Below are positions 1 to 9,149 of a stretch of 64,000 bases of DNA, one piece after another. The notes below the pieces were generated by a model, which searched no databases, was not told where the DNA came from, and saw only the letters and a list, made by a program, of their open reading frames with translations. Position numbers and translations under genes: made by a program. This stretch comes from Alphaproteobacteria bacterium (GTDB lineage: Bacteria > Pseudomonadota > Alphaproteobacteria > Paracaedibacterales > CAITNM01): positions 62,001 through 126,000 of the forward strand of contig JAJTEE010000002.1 of assembly GCA_021298215.1 (NCBI GenBank), given 5' to 3'. Every line of letters begins with the position of its first letter. Within the stretch, counting starts at the first letter, position 1.

Positions 1-136
1 TACTAAAATCCTCTGTAGATTTTTGATGCTCAATTACAATAGACTTACACCCCAGTTTAGCAAAACTAGCTGCCATCTTAAGAGTTCTACCATCTTTTTG
101 AAGAGCAAGAGGTATAATGGAAATAATTGTTTTCAC
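1..136 (-). CDS. Glycosyltransferase, N-terminal fragment (partial)
   Basis: The gene runs off the left edge; about 45 N-terminal residues are visible. It starts with GTG at 136, and the GTGA overlap with the stop of the upstream amidotransferase gene makes co-translation likely. The visible residues begin VKTIISIIPLALQKDGRTL and continue with KMAASFAKLGCKSIVIEHQ. This pattern (a hydrophobic strand, a charged loop, then a helix and a second strand) fits the N-terminal Rossmann half of a GT4/GT-B glycosyltransferase. Its place at the end of the polysaccharide operon supports this, but the diagnostic C-terminal domain lies outside the window. Confidence 0.5.
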   Translation of the reverse strand, partial: MKTIISIIPLALQKDGRTLKMAASFAKLGCKSIVIEHQKSTEDFS

Positions 137-1287
137 TTACACACTCGCTTATAAAGCGTAAAAGGCAAGGAAAATATATATTTAAATATACTAAGAATTT
201 TCATTTTGCGCTGATTATTAGCATAATCAGTATAATTCTTAATTGGGATTTGCATTAACGCATTTAATTCTTCTACTGATAATCCAAGTTTTTTTGACAC
301 AAAAGCCTTATCAAGCTCGATGGTTTCATCATTATAAGCTTTTATATCTAATTGTTTTAGTGCTTCATCTCTTGAAATAATGCCTGCTAATACTAGGCTA
401 GATAAATGTGCTCTTCTTTTGTCAAACCCAAAACGTTCTGGCAACCAATATGACTGAAAGAACTTCGTAAAACGAGATTCATAATGCTTGCCTCCATAGT
501 ATTTCCAGCCAATTTCTCGCTCAAGAATTTCTATAGCGTTGTAAGGATTATAATCTATATAGTTCAAAGGAGAGATAACTTGCATCTTTTTTATGAATGG
601 GTAATAAACATAATTTTTAAAAAAGCTTACACAAGGAAATGCCCGCAAGCTTCCCTTGCCAAATTTTTTATGAATGTCATTAATCTGATCAAGATCCATA
701 GCACTATGCCCCCAAGCTGTAGGCAGAACGGATTCTGAAACAAAATTATAACCGCTCAGCATCACTTTAATATTATGCTTACAAGCAAAATTATACAGGG
801 CAGCAAAAAATGCATGATCTTGAGGGGTATCTTGATTTGCCACGCCAGAACACAAAAATGCTACTTGCAAATCTTGCATTGCATTCCAATCAAAAACATG
901 CGTATGCAAATCTATACCCAAGGTTTTAACGAGTTTTTCAATATTACTTGTTGCTATCTCTGAGTTCCAACCACCATCTACGTGTACTGCTAATAATCTT
1001 AACTTAGCAACTTTAGATGCCCAGTAAGCAAGATAAGAACTATCTATTCCCCCACTTAATCCAATAATACAATCATAGTCTTTATTCTTATTTTTGTTTT
1101 TTAAGGCAGTAATAATAGAATTGAGCTTTTCTTCACGTTCAGGAGAAGGAAGTATAATTTGTTTTTTTCTTTCCTCATAACTCAAACAATGGTTACAAAT
1201 CTCATTTTCATTAAGCACTATATTGGGATCAGATGTATCCATTACACATGTTGAGCAAATCTGGTATAAATTATTTCGCTTAAACAT
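133..1287 (-). CDS. wbpG: N-acetyl sugar amidotransferase (WbpG family)
   Basis: A PP-loop ATP pyrophosphatase that, with HisH- and HisF-like partners, converts an N-acetyl group of a nucleotide sugar to an acetamidino group during O-antigen synthesis. The PP-loop SGGIDSS is at residues 78-84. Two CxxC pairs (C11/C14 and C31/C34) probably bind zinc. At 384 residues it has normal family length. The start overlaps the end of the hisF-like gene by 8 nt, and the stop overlaps the next gene as GTGA. The order hisH-hisF-wbpG is the one expected of the LPS amidotransferase module. Family assignment is confident; the exact sugar is inferred from wbpB/D/E upstream. Confidence 0.88.
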   Translation of the reverse strand: MFKRNNLYQICSTCVMDTSDPNIVLNENEICNHCLSYEERKKQIILPSPEREEKLNSIITALKNKNKNKDYDCIIGLSGGIDSSYLAYWASKVAKLRLLAVHVDGGWNSEIATSNIEKLVKTLGIDLHTHVFDWNAMQDLQVAFLCSGVANQDTPQDHAFFAALYNFACKHNIKVMLSGYNFVSESVLPTAWGHSAMDLDQINDIHKKFGKGSLRAFPCVSFFKNYVYYPFIKKMQVISPLNYIDYNPYNAIEILEREIGWKYYGGKHYESRFTKFFQSYWLPERFGFDKRRAHLSSLVLAGIISRDEALKQLDIKAYNDETIELDKAFVSKKLGLSVEELNALMQIPIKNYTDYANNQRKMKILSIFKYIFSLPFTLYKRVCK

Positions 1288-2047
1288 TAAAAATTTTAGC
1301 CTTTTCTTTTCTGGATGGGTAAGTAATTAAGACAGCTTTTTTCCGTCCATGATAGACAAAAAGGCTACCAGCAGCAGCAGCATTAACGTCGGTATTTAAA
1401 AATAAATTATGTATATCTGTAAGAGATTTTGCTCCACCAGAGGCAATTATAGGGGTTTTTAACGACGCAGAGACCTCCTTAAAAAGCTCTAAATCATAGC
1501 CATCTAAAGTACCATCCTTTGAGATATCATTAACTAAAATCTCTCCCACACCTAATTCATCTACAGAGATCAAATACTCTTTCCAATTTTTTTTGATGCG
1601 GTTAGCACCCCCATTTGTATAAACATATCTTTTTCCTAATATATTTTTCTTAAGATCTATTGCGGCAATTATGGCTTGAGCTCCAAATTCTTGAATACAT
1701 TGTTTTAAAAGTGAAGGCTTATCATGCACTTCGGTACAAAATGATATTTTTTCAAATCCTAGGCTTAAAATTTTCTCTGCTTGCGCAACGGTGCGTATTC
1801 CTCCTCCATATGCTACAGGAGAAAACACTTCTTCTGATATATTTTTAAGCAAATTAAAATTTGGCCCCGTTATTCTAGCGCGAGAACTTATATCGAGAAT
1901 AATGATTTCATCAGCCTCTTTCTCATTAAAGATTCGAAGCGTATTAAGCGGGTCCCCAACATAAGAAGGTTTTTTAAATTTTACAGTTTTATGTAATGTA
2001 TTATTTTGCAGCAATAAAACCGGAATAATTCTTTTGTTGATCAACAT
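1280..2047 (-). CDS. hisF: HisF-like cyclase subunit of the LPS sugar amidotransferase
   Basis: A (beta/alpha)8 barrel of the HisF family, 255 residues, with the phosphate-binding loops VAYGGGIRT and ASGGAKS. The canonical histidine-pathway motif RIIPCLDV is replaced by RIIPVLLLQ, so the catalytic aspartate near position 11 is missing. The second aspartate (D131, in AAIDLKK) remains. This is the pattern of HisF paralogues in O-antigen loci, which pass ammonia from HisH to WbpG instead of making imidazole glycerol phosphate. It overlaps hisH by 7 nt and wbpG by 8 nt. No other histidine gene is in the window, so a histidine role is unlikely. Confidence 0.87.
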   Translation of the reverse strand: MLINKRIIPVLLLQNNTLHKTVKFKKPSYVGDPLNTLRIFNEKEADEIIILDISSRARITGPNFNLLKNISEEVFSPVAYGGGIRTVAQAEKILSLGFEKISFCTEVHDKPSLLKQCIQEFGAQAIIAAIDLKKNILGKRYVYTNGGANRIKKNWKEYLISVDELGVGEILVNDISKDGTLDGYDLELFKEVSASLKTPIIASGGAKSLTDIHNLFLNTDVNAAAAGSLFVYHGRKKAVLITYPSRKEKAKIFNV

Positions 2048-2661
2048 GATAAAGAAAAATTTTTTAGCAATTGCATCCCATGTTTCTGACTTTTTTCTGG
2101 ATGAAATTGCACAGCATAAACATTATTATCTGCAATAATTGAAGGAAAATCATAGCCATGTTGAGTGGTAGATAGAACAATATTTTGTTGATTAGTGACA
2201 AAATGATAAGAGTGAACAAAATAAAATCGATGATCTTCATCAATTTCGCTTAACAAGGAAGAAGAACTCAAAGCATTGACTTGATTCCATCCCATATGAG
2301 GAATGCGAATATTATTATTTTCTATATTAAATTTTTTCACATCCATATCAAGTATGCCAAGGCCTTTTAAGTTTCCTTCTTCGCTAGATTTTCCTAATAT
2401 TTGAGCCCCTATGCATATACCTAAAATTGGCTTATTATTCTGCCATGCTGTTAAAATGATTTGGTCTAATCCTTTACTTTTTAATTTCTCAATAAACGGA
2501 TCAAAAGCCCCCACACCAGGAATAATAATTTTATCGTATTCTGTAACGTTATCTTCATGTTCAATAACTTTGTAGGGAATTGCATTCATTTTTAAAATGT
2601 TAATTATGGGTATGATATTGCCATACCCAGAATAAATAATGGCAACGGTAGGCTTTTTCAT
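2041..2661 (-). CDS. hisH: HisH-like glutamine amidotransferase
   Basis: Class I glutamine amidotransferase of 206 residues that hydrolyses glutamine and delivers ammonia to its HisF-like partner. The catalytic triad is visible: C83 in GICIGAQ, with H187 and E189 in QFHPEKS. The oxyanion-strand motif IPGVGAF is near residues 47-53. It starts inside the asnB stop (4-nt overlap) and overlaps hisF. As with hisF, the context points to surface-sugar amidation and not histidine synthesis. Confidence 0.9.
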   Translation of the reverse strand: MKKPTVAIIYSGYGNIIPIINILKMNAIPYKVIEHEDNVTEYDKIIIPGVGAFDPFIEKLKSKGLDQIILTAWQNNKPILGICIGAQILGKSSEEGNLKGLGILDMDVKKFNIENNNIRIPHMGWNQVNALSSSSLLSEIDEDHRFYFVHSYHFVTNQQNIVLSTTQHGYDFPSIIADNNVYAVQFHPEKSQKHGMQLLKNFSLSC

Positions 2662-4532
2662 GCTTGCACCTTAAACGTTTGCATCCATTGACTCAAGCTT
2701 GCATGCCTCCATACAATTCCAGCATCAGTAAAATTTGGCTTATTACGTAGATTATCAAAAGAAGCTTTTATCATATGGGAATTATAAAAGCTTAAATTTT
2801 TAAGAGAACTGTTAAAAATCTTCTCAAAACACCATTCACGCATAGGACCAGCCAACCATCGATCTTGTGGGGCTAAAAATCCAATTTTATCTTTTCTGTT
2901 ATAAATTTTTGCAGGGATTATTTTTTCTGCAGCTTTCCGTAAAATGTACTTTTGCATTCCATTTTTAATTAACAAATCAAGAGGCAAATTAAGACAAAAA
3001 TCTACTAAATCATAATCTAAGAAAGGAAATCTAGTTTCAATGCCAAAAGCCATTCCATTTCTATCTGCAGAGTGTAATTGCTCTTGCAAAACAGTATTGC
3101 TAAGGCCTTCCTGAATTAAGTTAGAAAAAAAGAGGTTTTGATTTGCATGAGCATCATTAAAAATAGGAGACTTGTTCAAAAACTTTTTCATCATTTCTTT
3201 TATAATCAACATCAGGAGCTCTTGCTCAGAAAGAGAAGAATTCATAGGAACTCTTCTACCTGAATCCATATATTTTTTAGCTTCTTTTTTCAAGTATTTT
3301 CTAAAAAGATAAGTGTTATAAAAAAGGGATCCAAACTTTTTACTGGCAACCAACTCTTTTTGATAATGTCGAAAATAATAAGGATATCCTCCTAATAACT
3401 CATCTGCTCCTTGCCCATCTAACATAACCGTATTTCCAACGGCTTTTGCTTTTTTCATCACCGACCACTCTAAAAACATTGAAGCAGATGGTAAGGGCAT
3501 TTCATGATGCCAATGTATTGATTCTATGTCCGTCAGAAAGTCTTCTGGTGTAGGAGTAATCATATAATGTAGGCCAGAAAATCTCTTTGTAGCCTCGTCT
3601 AAATATCCGCTTTCTGAAATTGTTATATCATTATCAAATCGCACAGATATAGTAGAAGAAAAATTTTGAGGACGATTCTTAAAAAGATAACCTGTAATAC
3701 TTGTTGAATCTAATCCTCCGGATAAACAAGCTCCTACTTGAACATCACATCGCGTTCTATCTAAAACACTTTTTTCTAGAAGATAAGAAAACTCAGATAC
3801 TAAATCATTCGCATTCTTAACTTTAGAATTACCATTATATAATGGTCGCCAGTACCGAGATTTTTTTATAATTTCGCCACCACTTGAAATAATCATCCAA
3901 GATGCAGGAGTAAGCTGATGAATATTTTTAAACGGCGTCTCATGATAAGAAGTAACGCTTTTCCCGTATTTTAAATAATTTTCCAAAATTTCAAAATCAG
4001 GATCAGCAACAAATTGTGGATGATCAAGAATTGACTTCATTTCTGAGGCAATAAGCATGTGTTCTTTTGAGCTAGAATACCCATAAAATAAGGGCTTTTC
4101 TCCAAAACGATCTCTAGCAACAAATATAGTTTGCTTTTCAGCATCCCATATAGCAAATGCAAACATTCCGTTGAAGCGATTAACGCAATCAGGCCCCCAT
4201 TGTAGATAGCTTTTTAGAACAACCTCTGTGTCAGTATCGGTACTAAAGCTAAAACCATTTTCTTCCAACTCTTTTTTTAAACTTAAATAATTATAAAGTT
4301 CTCCATTATAAATAAGCGTAGCACCTGACTGAGCATCTTCCATAGGCTGATTGCCACGCATGGATAAATCTAGGACGGACAATCGGTAGTGCAAGAAATA
4401 AATATATTTTTTATCTTTAGTCCGAACAAGCTTCTCTCCCCGCCCGTTAGGACCACGATGCTGCATGGCGTTAGCGGCAGAAAGTGCAAATTCGCACTTT
4501 TGAGAAGTTAATAATGCAAAAATTCCACACAT
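2658..4532 (-). CDS. asnB: Asparagine synthase (glutamine-hydrolysing), AsnB type
   Basis: A two-domain amidotransferase of 624 residues. The N-terminal Ntn glutaminase domain starts MCGIFALL with nucleophile C2 and has the typical RGPNG, YNGELYNY and DRFGEKPL motifs. The C-terminal ATP-dependent synthetase domain has SGGLDSTS at 271-278. AsnB copies within polysaccharide loci often amidate a sugar carboxylate (uronic acid to uronamide), and the WbpB/D/E uronic-acid genes in this operon make that plausible. Ordinary asparagine synthesis cannot be excluded. It overlaps hisH by 4 nt and lies 7 nt after the nucleotidyltransferase gene. Confidence 0.88.
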   Translation of the reverse strand: MCGIFALLTSQKCEFALSAANAMQHRGPNGRGEKLVRTKDKKYIYFLHYRLSVLDLSMRGNQPMEDAQSGATLIYNGELYNYLSLKKELEENGFSFSTDTDTEVVLKSYLQWGPDCVNRFNGMFAFAIWDAEKQTIFVARDRFGEKPLFYGYSSSKEHMLIASEMKSILDHPQFVADPDFEILENYLKYGKSVTSYHETPFKNIHQLTPASWMIISSGGEIIKKSRYWRPLYNGNSKVKNANDLVSEFSYLLEKSVLDRTRCDVQVGACLSGGLDSTSITGYLFKNRPQNFSSTISVRFDNDITISESGYLDEATKRFSGLHYMITPTPEDFLTDIESIHWHHEMPLPSASMFLEWSVMKKAKAVGNTVMLDGQGADELLGGYPYYFRHYQKELVASKKFGSLFYNTYLFRKYLKKEAKKYMDSGRRVPMNSSLSEQELLMLIIKEMMKKFLNKSPIFNDAHANQNLFFSNLIQEGLSNTVLQEQLHSADRNGMAFGIETRFPFLDYDLVDFCLNLPLDLLIKNGMQKYILRKAAEKIIPAKIYNRKDKIGFLAPQDRWLAGPMREWCFEKIFNSSLKNLSFYNSHMIKASFDNLRNKPNFTDAGIVWRHASLSQWMQTFKVQA

Positions 4533-4539
4533 GCTAAAA

Positions 4540-5187
4540 CTAAGTAATATAACGCTCTGCTAGCTCTAAGTCTTTAGGCGTATCAATTTCATACGCATCA
4601 AATACGAAACTATTTAAAGGTAAATATTTGTATAATTGAGAAAAAACATCAGCTAATTTTTCATTGCTTGAAAAAAGCACATTCTTGAAATAACCTAATC
4701 CTAGCCACTCGTGCTCATGCTTAATTTTTCTTGTAAAATCAATCACTTGACCTTTATCATTCATTTCAACAAATACGCTATCTTCGGATTTAGTTTTTGT
4801 GATCCCTATAATATCCTCAGAAGAAGCAGATGCCTTTTCTAAGAAAGATAGGAATTCTTTTTTATGTAAATAAATATCTCCATCTAAAAAAATGTAGGGC
4901 CCCTTTATATACCTTAAAGCCAACTGTAAGCTAAACAATGTGCTTGTATGTGCATAATCATGATTCATGACAAAAATAACATCTTTCCTAATGCTATTAA
5001 TATGATTAATCATTTCTTCAGCTCTAAATCCAACAATTACATATATGTTTTCTATTTCTTGTAAAAGATCTAATTGATATTCAATAAGGGTTTTTTCATG
5101 AATTTTAATAAGGGGTTTGGGCATATCAAATCCCAATCTCTTCCCCATGCCAGCTGCTGCTATAACAGCGTTTTTAATAGTCTGCAT
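4540..5187 (-). CDS. LicC-like sugar/choline-phosphate nucleotidyltransferase
   Basis: NTP-transferase fold of 215 residues. The signature AAGMGKRLG is at 10-19 with KPL at 24-26, and the metal site is LDGDI (D102, D104). Size and the DGDI motif resemble LicC-type CTP:phosphocholine cytidylyltransferases and other small cytidylyltransferases that activate a phospho-alcohol. It overlaps the preceding HAD phosphatase gene by 28 nt, so the two are probably translated together. A TagB/F-like phosphotransferase two genes upstream could use a CDP-activated product. The substrate is not determined by the sequence. Confidence 0.7.
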   Translation of the reverse strand: MQTIKNAVIAAAGMGKRLGFDMPKPLIKIHEKTLIEYQLDLLQEIENIYVIVGFRAEEMINHINSIRKDVIFVMNHDYAHTSTLFSLQLALRYIKGPYIFLDGDIYLHKKEFLSFLEKASASSEDIIGITKTKSEDSVFVEMNDKGQVIDFTRKIKHEHEWLGLGYFKNVLFSSNEKLADVFSQLYKYLPLNSFVFDAYEIDTPKDLELAERYIT

Positions 5188-5762
5188 AATGTATTCTCGT
5201 TATTAATTACCAAATCACACAATTCTAAAGCTGTTCTAACTGGTGGATGCGTTGCTCCATATGCAATCGCTATATCTGCAGCTTCAAACATTGGAATATC
5301 ATTCATTCCTTCTCCTACCGCCACAACCCTCTGAAATTTCTTTCTTATCTCATTTACTGCATCTGCTTTATTTAATATTTTTTCTATGCCTATCACTTCA
5401 TCTGCTTTTATTTTTGCCGTTGAGGTAAATGCTTGCACACCAATTTTTTTTATGAGCTCATTTACCCATACATCTAAATTACCGGTAACGATGAAAAAAT
5501 TATCAGGATGCTTTTTCATCAGCTCACAAATATTTTCGTACAAAGGAATAGATCTTAGAGATTCTCTTACACTTTCTGCGGAAAATTCTTTCAACAATCT
5601 TACTCTCAGTTTGAAAGAACTTTCGAAAGGAATAAAACCTTTAATCGTAGCATTTGTTAACGTTTCTATTTCTTCATGTATCTCTAAATGCTTAGCAATG
5701 CGCGGCAAAACTTCTTGACGTGTAACTGTACCATCAAGATCTAAACAGATAGCAGTATTCAT
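5160..5762 (-). CDS. HAD-superfamily phosphatase (SerB-like)
   Basis: A 200-residue HAD phosphatase with motif I DLDGT (8-12), motif II threonine in IVTGN (T93) and motif IV GEGMND (150-155). The cap between residues 15 and 80 is helical, as in phosphoserine phosphatases. It overlaps the methyltransferase gene upstream by 4 nt and the nucleotidyltransferase gene downstream by 28 nt. In this place it could remove phosphate from a precursor or process an activated alcohol or sugar. I cannot tell the substrate. Confidence 0.75.
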   Translation of the reverse strand: MNTAICLDLDGTVTRQEVLPRIAKHLEIHEEIETLTNATIKGFIPFESSFKLRVRLLKEFSAESVRESLRSIPLYENICELMKKHPDNFFIVTGNLDVWVNELIKKIGVQAFTSTAKIKADEVIGIEKILNKADAVNEIRKKFQRVVAVGEGMNDIPMFEAADIAIAYGATHPPVRTALELCDLVINNENTLCRLLKTLL

Positions 5763-6490
5763 CTTATTCTCTCTAAATAGAAATATTTTTGGATCGTTTC
5801 AGCACGGTTATTTAATTTTAAATCTTTATACATGTAATCCCTTTTAGCAACTTTGAATCCATTTACAATTAAAGGATTCAAAAAATTTAAAAGTTCTGCT
5901 TCGGTCCTATAAACTGCATTATAATAAGTTCCAAGCTCTTGAGAATAATGATCAATTAAAGAAAGTTTTTCATTTAGTACAGATACAGGTTCTCTTAAAT
6001 AAATTCTGCATTCTTCATTGCACAAAGTTAGTATTTGCTGAATTAGCTTACTGACATCCTCGTCATTCAAATAAATTAAAAGGCCTGAAATTACAATAAA
6101 ATCATATTGTGTTTCGCAAATATTTTCTATTTTATGAAGTTCTGTAACAGAACTTACGTAAAATTTATATTGCGTTCCTAATCCTCTTTCTGAAGCCAAC
6201 TTTACTAAATTTTCTGAGAAATCTACACCGACATAATTTTCTACATTTTTAAAAAGATCCGCTAATCTTCCATTTCCGCAGCCTAAATCTAAAACATCAT
6301 TTACCTGTACATCATAAGTTAAACTCAGCAATATTTCTTTTTCTGCCATATCTCTTTCAGAAGCAATGTTGGGGTCTTTTTGAAGCATGGTTGAATTAAC
6401 ACCTTGCGCATCACAAGCTCGGCTATCAAAGAAATTTTTTACATTTGAATATGCGATTTTTTTATCCATATTTATTTGTTCCACATTCAT
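5759..6490 (-). CDS. Class I SAM-dependent methyltransferase
   Basis: 243 residues with SAM motif I DLGCGNGR at 68-75 and the acidic end of strand beta-2 in YVGVDFSE. Strand beta-4 is probably FIVISGLLIYL. The N-terminal 50 residues are helical and polar, giving no sign of membrane attachment. It is followed directly by the HAD gene (4-nt overlap) and abuts the TagB/F-like gene. Methylation of a sugar or lipid-linked glycan is inferred only from context. Confidence 0.72.
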   Translation of the reverse strand: MNVEQINMDKKIAYSNVKNFFDSRACDAQGVNSTMLQKDPNIASERDMAEKEILLSLTYDVQVNDVLDLGCGNGRLADLFKNVENYVGVDFSENLVKLASERGLGTQYKFYVSSVTELHKIENICETQYDFIVISGLLIYLNDEDVSKLIQQILTLCNEECRIYLREPVSVLNEKLSLIDHYSQELGTYYNAVYRTEAELLNFLNPLIVNGFKVAKRDYMYKDLKLNNRAETIQKYFYLERIR

Positions 6491-7816
6491 TTAATTAACA
6501 TTTAGCAAATCATTCTCTATCAAATCAGCAGCCTGTTGACTAGAACCACGTATCATCTCGATGAGAGCGTTTCTTTTATCATAGAGATGATCATGATCTG
6601 CTAAAATTATATTTTTCATAAAATCATAAATATCTTCTGAGCAATAGGCTTTATAAAAGCTATTCACTAAAAGATTACCTATCTTATTATAGGGTGAAGA
6701 GTCCTGACGGCACAAAAGAAGCAAAGGCTTGTCAAATAAAACGTATTCTGCAAGGAAAGATACACTATCGGTAATAAGAGCATCAGATATTGCAAAATAT
6801 TCAAAATAATCTGCCCCATCATAAAAGCAAAAATTACTACGCTTTGACCAACCACTTAGAAGTTTTTCATACTCCTTTAGCTGCAATACGTTAGCTCTTA
6901 AAAGAGCGTTTTTCAAGCTTGGATGAGGTTTAAATACGAAATAAACATTCGGAAAAGTTATTAGCAATTTTTCAATGTGTTCATAATATTTATCAAATGT
7001 TCCATAACATGTGACAGAAGAAAGATTTCCCACTGACCAGTGAGGAGCAATAATAACGATTTTATTGAAATTAGATTTTATATTTTTAATTTCATTTGCT
7101 ACCTTGATATTATCCAAGAGATCAAATTTAGTATAACCAGTCGTAATAACTTTTGCTTCCTTATCACAGCGCGCAGCATAATTTTTATTATGAAAATCAG
7201 TTTCACAGTATACTCTATAAGCTAAATTATGGACCTCTTGATGATATTGGGTTTCAGGTTGTTCAGCTAATAAAAATCCATATGGGATGTAACACACATG
7301 TGCAAAATTGTTTACATAAGCGCATCTGTGAAAAATATGATAGTCTTCCATATAAGGACAGGTGTAAAATACATAATGCGGATTTAACGTTTGCAAATCT
7401 AACACTTCTTCTATTTCATTTTCGGAAGAAATTTTAACCACTCCATCAATGCTAATAATTCCCTTTTTTAAAAAATATTTCTTAAGTTCTGAATAAGAAT
7501 CTTCATTCCATTTTTTACAAAAATATTGAGGAGCTATAATCACATGGCATTTGAATTTGCCGTTATTTAATAATTTATTTATTACTGAATCAAATACGGA
7601 GAAAAGGCTTACTTCTTGCACGAGAAATACCACCACTATTTTCTCATTTTTCTTTGATTTAATGTGCATTTGTTTTAGCTGGTTATTAATTTTTTGCAGA
7701 TGCCCGAATTCATTTTGAAGAAATGCCAAATCTCTTTCTAAGCCAAAATAATATTTGGGAGAAAAAATAAAAGCTATATATTTTTTAAGCTTTAAAACAA
7801 TTGTTTTCAAAAACAT
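6491..7816 (-). CDS. CDP-glycerol glycerophosphotransferase-like (TagB/TagF family)
   Basis: 441 residues. The C-terminal half resembles the GT-B fold of CDP-glycerol/ribitol phosphotransferases: IVIIAPHWSV, then VYFVFKPHPSL, then DALITDSVSFLAEY and FDKPLLLL, in the order typical of the family. The N-terminal 80 residues are basic with a hydrophobic stretch and probably sit at the membrane. The family makes polyol-phosphate chains or adds single phospho-alcohols to glycans. With the LicC-like nucleotidyltransferase it suggests phospho-alcohol decoration of the surface glycan. Confidence 0.65.
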   Translation of the reverse strand: MFLKTIVLKLKKYIAFIFSPKYYFGLERDLAFLQNEFGHLQKINNQLKQMHIKSKKNEKIVVVFLVQEVSLFSVFDSVINKLLNNGKFKCHVIIAPQYFCKKWNEDSYSELKKYFLKKGIISIDGVVKISSENEIEEVLDLQTLNPHYVFYTCPYMEDYHIFHRCAYVNNFAHVCYIPYGFLLAEQPETQYHQEVHNLAYRVYCETDFHNKNYAARCDKEAKVITTGYTKFDLLDNIKVANEIKNIKSNFNKIVIIAPHWSVGNLSSVTCYGTFDKYYEHIEKLLITFPNVYFVFKPHPSLKNALLRANVLQLKEYEKLLSGWSKRSNFCFYDGADYFEYFAISDALITDSVSFLAEYVLFDKPLLLLCRQDSSPYNKIGNLLVNSFYKAYCSEDIYDFMKNIILADHDHLYDKRNALIEMIRGSSQQAADLIENDLLNVN

Positions 7817-7822
7817 GCTTTA

Positions 7823-9145
7823 TTACATTCTCTCAAAAAACTCTCCCATAATTTGCTGTTCACGTTTATATATTTTTTCTTCGTCAAATAACAATTTATA
7901 TCTTTTATAAGCTCGTTCTCCTCGTTTTTTAGCTTCTATGGGATCGTTAATAGCTTCTAAAATTTGAGCGCAAATTTGATCACTGTTAGGATAATCCGCA
8001 AAATAGCCGCTATACCCATCTGTTAAGAGCTCATGATGCCATTCTATATCAAAGCAAACGATGGCTTTTTTCAACATAGCAGCTTCTAATAAAGCAAATC
8101 CTCCCAAAGGTATAAGAGCAACATCTGAATGAAATATATAGGACATTAACTGATGGGAAGGTATAAAACCGGGCATAAAAATTCTTTCAGTCACTCCTGA
8201 ATCTTTAACCAAGATCTCAATTTCAGCAGCCATAGGCCCATACCCTATAATACATAAGCCCAAATCTTGATCAGCAGCTAAAGCTTTAAATGCTCCTTTC
8301 AGAGCAAAAGGTAATTTTTTTTCATAAGAAAAACGTGACCATGTAATAATTGTTTTCTTTGTTTTAGGAAACTTATCTAAATCATTCTGAGAAATAATAT
8401 GAGATTTATTAATAGGTTTGACGCATGGATAGATTCTTGTGCGCCTAATCTTTTTTGCATCTGCACCATTACATAAAGCAAAATCTCCACAATGATTATT
8501 ATACGCCATTACTAAATCGGCTTGATGGAAAGCAAGCTCTGCAATTACTTTTTCTAAAACATAAAGTATAAATTTTTTCATCTTTCCAAATTTAAAAGGA
8601 TATTCAGACCGACTTAAATCTCCATTTCCCATCACTGCAATAATAAGGGGAATTTTTTTAAATATTCTAAGCAAAGCAGCTAAAAATAATTGATCTGAAG
8701 GTGCATAAGCAGAAATTGCTGTTATATTTTGGTTATCAATTAAATTAACAACAAAAAAATAACATTTTAAAAAATTTATAACTCTCTTGGTTTTTTTAAA
8801 AATTTCTTGATCATCTAATAATTTTTGGACAACACCTTTTACATTCTTTGTTAATTGATAAACTTCTGATTCAAATTCTCCGGCATAATATACAAAGGTT
8901 TCCTGATAACCAGGCCTTAGAAATTGCTTTTGAAAATATTCATGCCATTCTTTCATGTATTTTTTATCTTCAATTGAGGGCGGCTTGATAGGCTTTCCAC
9001 TTGCTAAAAATAAAATGGCCATTTTTTCTTTACTGTAAGTTTTTCTCTTTTTATAAAAAAGCAAAATAAAAGGTACTAACCCACAGAGAAAAAAAAATAA
9101 TATTGAATCCGCGATACCGTGTAAAATATTTACTATTTTTTTCAT
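7823..9145 (-). CDS. GT4-type glycosyltransferase, membrane-anchored
   Basis: 440 residues, beginning with a hydrophobic segment (about residues 10-32, LFFFLCGLVPFILLF) that probably anchors the protein to the inner membrane. The C-terminal GT-B domain shows TIITWSRFSYEK, GPMAAEIE, FMPGFIP and SDVALIPLGGFALLEAAM, with the acceptor-side glutamate of EX7E in the last stretch. It lies 6 nt after the zinc-ribbon methyltransferase gene. The sugar transferred is unknown. Confidence 0.78.
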   Translation of the reverse strand: MKKIVNILHGIADSILFFFLCGLVPFILLFYKKRKTYSKEKMAILFLASGKPIKPPSIEDKKYMKEWHEYFQKQFLRPGYQETFVYYAGEFESEVYQLTKNVKGVVQKLLDDQEIFKKTKRVINFLKCYFFVVNLIDNQNITAISAYAPSDQLFLAALLRIFKKIPLIIAVMGNGDLSRSEYPFKFGKMKKFILYVLEKVIAELAFHQADLVMAYNNHCGDFALCNGADAKKIRRTRIYPCVKPINKSHIISQNDLDKFPKTKKTIITWSRFSYEKKLPFALKGAFKALAADQDLGLCIIGYGPMAAEIEILVKDSGVTERIFMPGFIPSHQLMSYIFHSDVALIPLGGFALLEAAMLKKAIVCFDIEWHHELLTDGYSGYFADYPNSDQICAQILEAINDPIEAKKRGERAYKRYKLLFDEEKIYKREQQIMGEFFERM

Positions 9146-9149
9146 AATG

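Noticed and set aside
1280-2661. hisF and hisH as part of histidine biosynthesis.
   Set aside because: HisF has lost the catalytic aspartate of the CLD motif, no other his genes are near, and wbpG follows directly.
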